Shown in pieces: positions 58,322-64,000 of a DNA stretch of 64,000 bases. The position numbers and the translations under genes were made by a program. This DNA comes from Muribaculaceae bacterium. Lineage in GTDB: Bacteria > Bacteroidota > Bacteroidia > Bacteroidales > Muribaculaceae. Each line of letters begins with the position of its first letter. The first letter of the stretch is position 1. The stretch lies in the NCBI GenBank assembly GCA_022510425.1, contig JAFLTO010000006.1:1-64000 (forward strand), written 5' to 3'. A model generated the notes under the pieces. That model was not told where the DNA came from, did not search any database, and was given only the letters and a program-made list of their open reading frames with translations.

Positions 58322-58681
58322 TCACTTATGCATTATCCTTTTACAAATCTCTTCCTTGCTTTGACATCCCTGAAGGTCACCGCCATGTATTCTCGCATGG
58401 CACCGGCTGCACACCGTCATAAGGTTTTCCTCATCGTAGGCGAGCCGGTCCCGTTCCACAGCCGTAGGCGCTCCCACAAAGGTTATCAGATGGTGAACAT
58501 GTTCCCCGGGTGTGGTCTTTCCCTCTGTCTCGCATACTTCACATAGGGGCTGTGTCATCAGTTTATACATCCGGAGCTTTTTCCACAATAGCGTGCGGTA
58601 CACTTCCTGTCGCTCGTTAACCTTGACAAGTTTCTTCTCCCGCTGTTTCGGTTTCTTCTTCTCGATGTAAGCCATTCTCAA
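58322..58681 (-). CDS. HNH endonuclease
   Basis: A 119-residue nuclease with CEVCETEGKTTPGEHVHHLI and ENLMTVCSRCHARIHGG, giving the two cysteine pairs and the HNH histidines. Such proteins stand next to terminases and assist genome cutting. It overlaps the sigma-like gene by 65 bp. Confidence 0.92.
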   Translation of the reverse strand: MRMAYIEKKKPKQREKKLVKVNERQEVYRTLLWKKLRMYKLMTQPLCEVCETEGKTTPGEHVHHLITFVGAPTAVERDRLAYDEENLMTVCSRCHARIHGGDLQGCQSKEEICKRIMHK

Positions 58682-59276
58682 ATTGATCCTTCAGTTTCGA
58701 TATAATCGCCTTCTCGGTTTCCTCCGCCGCCTTCTGGGAAGTCAGCCCGCCCGGATATTTCGCACGGAGGTGACGTTTTATTTTCTTGACCGCTTCCTTC
58801 ACCCTTATGGAGGGGATGCCAAGTTCCATCCCGAATTTTTTATAGCTGGTTCTCCCGAGTGTCTTTTCCCTTTCGTAATCCATAAACAATTCTGTTTCCT
58901 TTTCCCCGAATTCCATTCTCAACAAAAAACTCAACTCTTCCTCACTGGCGAGACTAAAATAATCTTCTTCTTCCGCTATATCATAAAGACCGCCGGGTGG
59001 ACCGGAGAGCTTTATTTCCCTTGTCATACGTTTCTCTTCCTTTCCGTTCAAGGTGATATACCATTTGCGGGATGCCTGGAAGAAATATCTCTCGTAATCC
59101 TCTATATCCGGATTATTGCGTATGATGGAGTCATACACCCTCACAACAGTATCCTGGAAGGCATCCTCGAAGATATCATGCTTGAAGGTGATGTTCTTGG
59201 CAAGGTTACGTTTAAGCCTCGCCATATGCTGGCCAATGAATTCAAGAAAATCTTTTGCTTTCTCTTCCGCCGTCAC
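58617..59276 (-). CDS. phage sigma-70-like factor (late regulator candidate)
   Basis: A 219-residue protein shaped like an ECF sigma factor: region 2 around KHDIFEDAFQDTVVRVYDSI (residues 32-52) and a region 4-like helix-turn-helix around SYKKFGMELGIPSIRVKEAVKKIKRHLRA (about 145-175), plus an acidic tail. It could direct RNA polymerase to the GGTGTCTTTAT motifs before the late genes. Its own promoter (TTG at 59327-59325, TAAATTTG at 59303-59296 on the - strand) is covered by palindromes. Confidence 0.75.
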   Translation of the reverse strand: MTAEEKAKDFLEFIGQHMARLKRNLAKNITFKHDIFEDAFQDTVVRVYDSIIRNNPDIEDYERYFFQASRKWYITLNGKEEKRMTREIKLSGPPGGLYDIAEEEDYFSLASEEELSFLLRMEFGEKETELFMDYEREKTLGRTSYKKFGMELGIPSIRVKEAVKKIKRHLRAKYPGGLTSQKAAEETEKAIISKLKDQFENGLHREEETETAGEETCQG

Positions 59277-59290
59277 CCTTAATCCGATTT

Positions 59291-59350
59291 TTGCACAAAT
59301 TTAATGAATTTGTGCAATATTGCACAATATTATTAGAAATGTGCAATATT
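59291..59350. promoter_or_regulatory. sigma-gene promoter inside paired TTGCACA palindromes
   Basis: Palindrome 1: arms TTGCACAAATT (59291-59301) and AATTTGTGCAA (59307-59317), perfect over 11 bp, covering the -7 box. Palindrome 2: arms AATATTGCACA (59316-59326) and TGTGCAATATT (59340-59350), also perfect, covering the -33 box. Four TTGCACA half-sites within 60 bp indicate cooperative binding of an unidentified regulator. Confidence 0.75.
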
Positions 59351-59784
59351 TAACTCCAAATGCTGTTCACATAATTCCGCCATTTTCCATTGGGCAAGCT
59401 CACGTGAATCCAGCTGCCTCCGTTCTCATCCAAGAGTTGGCCCACCGTGATTTCCCCGTTTGCCACCATCTGTTTCATGAGCCGGAAAAGTTCGGGATTG
59501 TTCTTTCCGAGATTTATATCGGCCGCCTCTCCTTGAAGATGCTGGGACGTGGCTACTCCTCCCACGGCTTTATTGAGTGCCGGGGACCGGTAGCCGCTGG
59601 TTATGATGATTGGTTTGCCCCACCGGTTTCTGACCGGCTGTAGAATCTCTTTGGCAAGTCTTAGAAGATTTGACTTTTGAAGTTCATTGGGAGTGTTGTC
59701 TATTTTTCTTGCTCTCGCAGTCGTCGATGCTGTCAGCTCCTCGAGTGTGAAATTTTCAGTAAGTCTCATCCTGTCTTTTCCCAT
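59350..59784 (-). CDS. peptidase M15-type endolysin
   Basis: A 144-residue D-alanyl-D-alanine peptidase domain: TSGYRSPALN, then SQHLQGEAADI with zinc ligands His82 and Asp89, and WIHVSL with His127. It cuts cell-wall peptides at lysis. Late-motif copy 6 overlaps its first codon. The other lysis genes are far away (holin-like 43.4 kb, spanin 48.6 kb). Confidence 0.9.
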   Translation of the reverse strand: MGKDRMRLTENFTLEELTASTTARARKIDNTPNELQKSNLLRLAKEILQPVRNRWGKPIIITSGYRSPALNKAVGGVATSQHLQGEAADINLGKNNPELFRLMKQMVANGEITVGQLLDENGGSWIHVSLPNGKWRNYVNSIWS

Positions 59785-59793
59785 AAAGACACC
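59782..59793 (-). promoter_or_regulatory. late-motif copy 6
   Basis: GGTGTCTTTATG on the - strand at the head of the leftward late block; its ATG is the likely lysin start. Confidence 0.6.
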
Positions 59794-59841
59794 AATTCCC
59801 TTTTCCCGATTCCATTTTTGGAATTATCGAATTATCGAAAA

Positions 59842-59906
59842 AAATGAGAACTAAAAATGTAACCAATTTTGATAAAATCTATGCAAATGAGAACTAAAAA
59901 TGTAAC
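59842..59906 (+). repeat. 22-bp direct repeats near attR
   Basis: Two identical 22-bp units (59842-59863 and 59885-59906, beginning AAATGAGAACT) 43 bp apart, between the lysin gene and attR. The position suits integrase arm-type sites. No gene is visible from 59794 to 60017. Confidence 0.6.
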
Positions 59907-60017
59907 TAAAATCCCTTCCATTCAATGCTATTATCTTCCTTTTAATTCCTCTTATTTCCTTATAACATTTTTCAGCAACATACTATAATCCAATAAATTA
60001 CAAATCGTAACTGGTTC

Positions 60018-60070
60018 AAAATAAATAAGAGAGGGGCGATTCACAACGTCCCTCTCCCGATTCCACTATA
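60018..60070 (+). repeat. attR, 53-bp direct repeat
   Basis: Identical to 20437-20489. It marks the right prophage boundary; ordinary chromosome resumes after it. Confidence 0.93.
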
Positions 60071-60229
60071 AACATATCTAACTAAACTTTCTCGCATTTA
60101 AACTTTCTCACGAAACCTTAAATACTATTCCATATTGCTTTTATGTATATAGAACATTCCATCTCTTTGAATGTTCATTAAATTATACTGGTTTTAACTA
60201 TGTAAACAATACTTAACACATGCTTATTT

Positions 60230-60409
60230 TTATCGGAACTGCTTTGCCGATTCCACAAAATCAAAGCCTGCGTTATGCAGTTTCTCTTTTATTTCTTGGC
60301 TATTGATTCCCAAGGAATCACATAAATCTTCCAAATTTTCATATTCTCCATCTCTTAATTTCATATTGATAAAACTCAATAACATATAAGGATCTTCCGG
60401 AATAGCCAT
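60230..60409 (-). CDS. DUF4250 small protein
   Basis: A 59-residue protein opening MAIPEDPYMLLSFINMKLRD and continuing NLEDLCDSLGINSQEIKEKL, the DUF4250 pattern found in many gut anaerobes. Function unknown. Without the prophage it would face the nitroreductase gene, converging on its terminator. Confidence 0.75.
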   Translation of the reverse strand: MAIPEDPYMLLSFINMKLRDGEYENLEDLCDSLGINSQEIKEKLHNAGFDFVESAKQFR

Positions 60410-60480
60410 AACTTAGATTATTTTGATTAATTTTGTATTTGTTTAAACGGATAGTTACTGACTTATATAATTTGGTAAAC

Positions 60481-61608
60481 ATGAAACGCATTTTTGTGGC
60501 CATTTGTTTTATGGTGGCTTTTATTTTTGATATATATTCTTGCACTTCGGCTATAATTGGGGCAGATATGAATCCATATGGTCGACCAATTTTATGGAAA
60601 AATCGAGATACAAGTGCCTCGGATAATAAAATAGAATATATCCCAGGGTGTGACGGGGAGTTCGCATACGTTGCTTTATTCAATGCCAAGGATTCTTTGT
60701 TGAATGAAGCCTGGATAGGTATGAATGAATACGGCTTTGCCGTGATGAACACAGCTTCCTATAATTTAAAGGACGATAACGTCCCTGAAAAAGATATGGA
60801 TAAAGAAGGCTTGATTATGACGAAAGCCTTGAAAAAATGCAAGACAGTTGATGATTTTGCTTCATTATTGGATTCAATAAGTAAGCCAATGGGGGCGGAA
60901 GCCAATTTCGGTGTGATCGATGCTTATGGGAAAGGTGCCTATTTCGAAACTAATAATCATTCATATGTGAGATTTAATCTTGAAGACTCCCCTTCTCATG
61001 TCTTAGTAAGAACCAACTATAGTCATGCCGGTAGAGAAAATGAAGGTTTCGGTTTCATACGTGAAAACAATGCTGAATATTTGTTGGCTCCTTACATAGA
61101 AAGTAAAAGTATCGCCCCTGAAGTTCTAACAGAAGTATTGAGTCGATCTTTTTATCATGCATTGCTTGGTAAAGATTTCTCAATCGGTGAGGATCGGTGG
61201 GTAATAGATCAGGATTTTATTCCAAGATTCACATCAACTGCTACCATAGCTGTGGAAGGATGCCAACCTTTAAACGAAAATGAAGAATTGGATCCGGAAT
61301 TTCTTACTCGGCAATACATAATGTGGTCGGGACTGGGATATCCTCCCTGCAGCGAAATATTTCCGGTGTATTGTAAAGAAGACGGTGTCGACCCTGTTTT
61401 AAAAGGTGGAGAAATAAATGGTCGCTCTCCGCAGTGTGACATTGTTTTGAAGAGGAAAGCTGAAGTTTTTCCCTTCACAAAAGGAAACGGCAACAAATAT
61501 ATTGATATAAGCAAGCTTTTTAATGAAGAGGGTACAGGATATGTACAGACTTTGGTGCCGGTAAATCTAAAAACCTACAATGCCACAAGAGCTCTTAGAG
61601 AGAAATGA
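60481..61608 (+). CDS. exported Ntn hydrolase (C45/choloylglycine-hydrolase-like)
   Basis: A 375-residue protein. A signal peptide (MKRIFVAICFMVAFIFDIYS) is followed at once by CTSAIIG: the cysteine right after the cut would be the N-terminal nucleophile of an Ntn hydrolase. GRPILWKNRDTS and NEYGFAVMNTASYN support the C45/linear-amide hydrolase group. Likely periplasmic; substrates could be acylated amines such as bile salts, penicillin-like or N-acyl compounds, but this is not determined. The start at 60481 is chosen because it gives a proper signal peptide. Confidence 0.8.
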   Translation: MKRIFVAICFMVAFIFDIYSCTSAIIGADMNPYGRPILWKNRDTSASDNKIEYIPGCDGEFAYVALFNAKDSLLNEAWIGMNEYGFAVMNTASYNLKDDNVPEKDMDKEGLIMTKALKKCKTVDDFASLLDSISKPMGAEANFGVIDAYGKGAYFETNNHSYVRFNLEDSPSHVLVRTNYSHAGRENEGFGFIRENNAEYLLAPYIESKSIAPEVLTEVLSRSFYHALLGKDFSIGEDRWVIDQDFIPRFTSTATIAVEGCQPLNENEELDPEFLTRQYIMWSGLGYPPCSEIFPVYCKEDGVDPVLKGGEINGRSPQCDIVLKRKAEVFPFTKGNGNKYIDISKLFNEEGTGYVQTLVPVNLKTYNATRALREK

Positions 61609-62090
61609 TAGAGTCCGGTATTATAAAGATGCCCTCCCGAAAAATGTTTTCTGTTCTTTTCATGCAAAATGGAATCTTATGGTTGATTATTGCATTAGTA
61701 GGAATTGTAATTTTTGCTTTAATTGGTTGCTTTTACGATAATCGTTTTTTTATCCTTGCCCTGATATGGATATTTATGATTATTCCAATGATTGTGGCGT
61801 TTCTATATTTCTTTTATGGAATGAAACCATTGACCACTTTCAACACCATACCTCACAAGTTGAAATTTGATGAAAAAATCATAGTAGAATTTTTCACGGA
61901 AGATGAAAATGGTTTGACATATGCACCTCAAAAAGATTATGTAATTGATAAATTTTTATTTAATGAAATTAAAATTGGTTACGATTATGTCATCTTATCC
62001 TTTAAAAATTTGGGATGGTTATGGCTCCCCATTGGTGCTTTGAACTCTATCGGTGAAATGCAGGAATTGATTAACGATTTCAAAAAATGA
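61605..62090 (+). CDS. two-helix membrane protein, YcxB-like tail
   Basis: A 161-residue protein: helices at about 20-42 and 48-70, then a soluble beta-rich part (HKLKFDEKIIVEFF, YDYVILSFKNLGWLWLPIGAL) like the YcxB C-terminal domain. Its start overlaps the hydrolase stop by 4 bp, so they are coupled. Function unknown. Confidence 0.65.
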   Translation: MIESGIIKMPSRKMFSVLFMQNGILWLIIALVGIVIFALIGCFYDNRFFILALIWIFMIIPMIVAFLYFFYGMKPLTTFNTIPHKLKFDEKIIVEFFTEDENGLTYAPQKDYVIDKFLFNEIKIGYDYVILSFKNLGWLWLPIGALNSIGEMQELINDFKK

Positions 62091-62091
62091 C

Positions 62092-62508
62092 ATGAAAGAT
62101 TCGAATAATAAGAAATATTGTTTCCAACTGGAAATGGAGGTGAGGGATTATGAACTGGATTGCGAACAAATAGTGAATAATGCTAATTACTTGCATTACA
62201 TGGAACATACCAGACATAAATTTTGCCAGGAAGCCGGACTCCCTTTTATTGAAATGCACAAAAACGGAATAGATGCTGTGGTAAGAAAAATTGAAATGGA
62301 ATATTTCACTCCCCTTATGAGTGGAGATAAATTTTTAAGTTGTATAAGAATTGAAAGAAAAGGGCCTCGGTATATTTTTTACCAAGACATTTATAAACTC
62401 TCGGGAGAAAAAGTGATAGAAGGAATAGTCACTGCAGTAATTCTTAAAGATGGCAAACTTTCTCGTGGAGATGAAATAGCTGATGTTTTTTCTAAATATT
62501 TGGATTAA
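62092..62508 (+). CDS. hot-dog fold acyl-CoA thioesterase
   Basis: A 138-residue 4HBT-type thioesterase: YELDCEQIVNNANYLHYMEHTRHKF is the family's catalytic region, with Asn in place of the more common Asp-containing 'GH(V)NN' context. It hydrolyses small acyl-CoAs or acyl carriers in the cytosol. Directly follows the membrane-protein gene and touches dprA. Confidence 0.85.
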   Translation: MKDSNNKKYCFQLEMEVRDYELDCEQIVNNANYLHYMEHTRHKFCQEAGLPFIEMHKNGIDAVVRKIEMEYFTPLMSGDKFLSCIRIERKGPRYIFYQDIYKLSGEKVIEGIVTAVILKDGKLSRGDEIADVFSKYLD

Positions 62509-63627
62509 ATGCAAGACAGGGAGATAGTTTACAAAATGGCCTTTTCATTTTTAAACAAAATGAATGCCTCTTTGCTACGACAGATTGACCTGAAAAAAAT
62601 TTCTCCCGAAGAATTTTTCACTATTCCCACAAAAGAACTAATTGTGCGACTTGGCATACGTCAAGAACACGAATTCGATAAAATTGCCCGTGAAGAAGCT
62701 CTTACAAAGGCTCAAAAAGAATGGCAACAGATAAAAGACCATAATATAAAACCGCTCTTTCTCCTTGATGAAGATTATCCGGGAAAACTCGCTGAAATCT
62801 ACGATGCGCCTTTGATTCTTTATAAATTAGGTGATGCTGATTTAGATTCTGAACATATGGTATCGGTGGTGGGAACCCGAAAACCTACTCCTTATGGTCT
62901 GGATTTTTGTAATAAGATAGTAGAGGAAATCAGTGAGTATTTTGATGATGCCGTTGTTGTAAGCGGGCTCGCTTATGGTATTGATGCCGCTGCTCATAAA
63001 AAAGCCCTTGAAAAAGGAATACAAACAGTGGCGGTTGTTGCCCATGGTTTAAACATGATATATCCGGCTGCCAACAGAGGTTTGGCTAAAGATATAATAA
63101 AATCCGGAGGCGCTTTATTATCTGAATATCCTTTTGGCACCACACCCTTTAAACCAAACTTTTTGGCCCGTAATAGAATTGTAGCCGGACTTTCAGACAC
63201 CACTATAATAGTGGAAAGCAATATTAAAGGTGGAGCGATGTCTACTGCCAATTATGCTTTCATGTATAACAGAGATGTGATGGCATTGCCGGGTAGAAGT
63301 TCCGACGATCTTAGCTCAGGGTGCAATCTCCTTATTAGAAAGAACAAGGCACATCTAATTGAATGTGCCGCAGATCTTATAGAAATAACAGGGTGGCAAC
63401 CTTTAAACTTGGCTGTAAACTCTCAACATAGAAATCTTTTCCCTGAACTACAAGGAGATAACAAAAGAATTTATGAAATTCTGAAATATGCTTCACACCC
63501 GGTCCAGATGGATCAGATAGTGCATCAGACCGGTATACCGGCGTCAAAACTTTTAGCGTTGCTCAGTGAATTGGAATTTGATGGTATCATTATGCGCCAT
63601 CCCGGCAACCGATACTCAATCTCCTAA
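62509..63627 (+). CDS. dprA: DNA-processing protein DprA
   Basis: A 372-residue DprA/Smf. The Rossmann core is clear: VSVVGTRKPTPYG, VVSGLAYGIDAAAHKKAL, TVAVVAHGLNMIYPAANRGL and SEYPFGTTPFKPNF, followed by a C-terminal winged-helix (HPVQMDQIVHQTGIPASKLLALLSELEFDG). It loads RecA on incoming single-strand DNA during natural transformation. Confidence 0.96.
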   Translation: MQDREIVYKMAFSFLNKMNASLLRQIDLKKISPEEFFTIPTKELIVRLGIRQEHEFDKIAREEALTKAQKEWQQIKDHNIKPLFLLDEDYPGKLAEIYDAPLILYKLGDADLDSEHMVSVVGTRKPTPYGLDFCNKIVEEISEYFDDAVVVSGLAYGIDAAAHKKALEKGIQTVAVVAHGLNMIYPAANRGLAKDIIKSGGALLSEYPFGTTPFKPNFLARNRIVAGLSDTTIIVESNIKGGAMSTANYAFMYNRDVMALPGRSSDDLSSGCNLLIRKNKAHLIECAADLIEITGWQPLNLAVNSQHRNLFPELQGDNKRIYEILKYASHPVQMDQIVHQTGIPASKLLALLSELEFDGIIMRHPGNRYSIS

Positions 63628-63652
63628 TCTCAAATATATTATACTTTAACCC

Positions 63653-64000
63653 TTATATCCTCTCCAATACAGTTTCTACCAGTCTGGCAACGGATGGTTT
63701 ATAATCAGTATTAGCGTTTTCTTCCCTTCTTTGAGCGATTATGCAGCATACTGTCAACGCTTTATGTCCAAGCAATTTCGCCATCCCCTGTAGACATGCG
63801 CTCTCCATTTCGAAATTTGTAATAGGAGTGCCATTATATCTGAACTCTTCTATTCTTTTAATCAGATCAGGGTCTTTTAATCTAAGCCTTACTTCACGTC
63901 CCTGAGGAGCATAAAAACCTACGGATGCGATTGTATTACCTCTCACCATATCATCACCGCCGATTCTGGATACCAAGGATTCGTCGGCGTCAACTACGTA
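63653..64000 (-). CDS. uridine/purine nucleoside phosphorylase family, C-terminal part
   Basis: The gene runs off the right edge; 115 residues of the C-terminus are visible. TNFEMESACLQGMAKLLGHKALTVCCIIAQR is the nucleoside phosphorylase signature (FEMES binds the ribose), close to uridine phosphorylase. It converges with dprA, 25 bp apart. Confidence 0.88.
   Translation of the reverse strand, partial: YVVDADESLVSRIGGDDMVRGNTIASVGFYAPQGREVRLRLKDPDLIKRIEEFRYNGTPITNFEMESACLQGMAKLLGHKALTVCCIIAQRREENANTDYKPSVARLVETVLERI

Larger units (their letters stand above)
20437..60070. mobile_element. complete-looking temperate siphovirus prophage
   Basis: A 39.6-kb element between two perfect 53-bp direct repeats. 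It carries integrase, repressor, replication genes, terminases, portal, HK97-type capsid, a full tail set, lysin, spanin and holin candidates. I see no broken essential gene, so it may be inducible. Length of the tape measure protein (748 residues) and a TP901-1-type tube protein point to a non-contractile tail of roughly 110 nm (rule-of-thumb inference). Confidence 0.95.

Overview
The window reads as chromosome of a gut-type Bacteroidales bacterium (Bacteroidota). The core genes are of that lineage, and at least ten intergenic regions carry the Bacteroidota promoter pattern TTG-N19-21-TAnnTTTG. I cannot fix the genus; a Muribaculaceae/Bacteroidaceae-like species is an inference.

Layout. 1-2148 is the right part of an IS66-family insertion sequence (tnpB end, tnpC, right terminal repeat). 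2157-20436 is ordinary chromosome: a CSC-motif small protein, an iron alcohol dehydrogenase, an AddB-like nuclease, rpsO, typA, folP-cdaA, a winged-helix protein, rsgA, umuDC, a fused ABC-ATPase/DUF4435 protein resembling PARIS defence components, small envelope-stress-like membrane proteins (YtxH pair, DUF1469), yaaA, and a nitroreductase preceded by a structured, terminator-ended leader RNA. 20437-60070 is a complete-looking 39.6 kb prophage flanked by a perfect 53-bp direct repeat (attL/attR) that covers the nitroreductase terminator. 60230-64000 is chromosome again: DUF4250 protein, a C45/Ntn hydrolase, a membrane protein, a thioesterase, dprA and a partial nucleoside phosphorylase.

Prophage logic. 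Next to attL are the tyrosine integrase, a LexA/CI-like S24 repressor and a divergent early promoter whose -33/-7 spacer is filled by a perfect palindromic operator. The early region runs rightward through many tiny genes, a cloverleaf-like RNA with a 62-nt anticodon loop, and a replication module (DUF2800, DUF2815, PrimPol-VapE, methylase-like protein, VRR-NUC, SNF2 helicase). Late genes form two converging blocks: tail chaperones (with a classical -1 slippery site), tape measure, tail hub, collar fibre and holin on the + strand; lysin, sigma-like factor, HNH, terminases, portal, adhesin/fibre genes, spanin, protease-capsid fusion and connectors on the - strand. They meet at a strong hairpin terminator at 43.7 kb.

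Regulatory highlights. A 12-bp motif (GGTGTCTTTATG/A) occurs six times exactly and once approximately, nearly always just before late genes, and the phage encodes a sigma-70-like protein that may read it. That sigma gene has a host-type promoter buried in paired TTGCACA palindromes. A hicAB toxin-antitoxin unit sits in the late block with its own host promoter and terminators on both sides.

The most unusual object is at 24.88-25.29 kb. A - strand promoter makes a short RNA whose 5' end is complementary to the ribosome binding site of a 42-residue basic protein encoded just downstream. Three 8-bp hairpins in the unit carry loops that are mutually complementary. The unit is bracketed by 30-bp direct repeats. 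It looks like an RNA-controlled small-protein cassette, possibly a type I toxin-antitoxin-like unit; that reading is inference.
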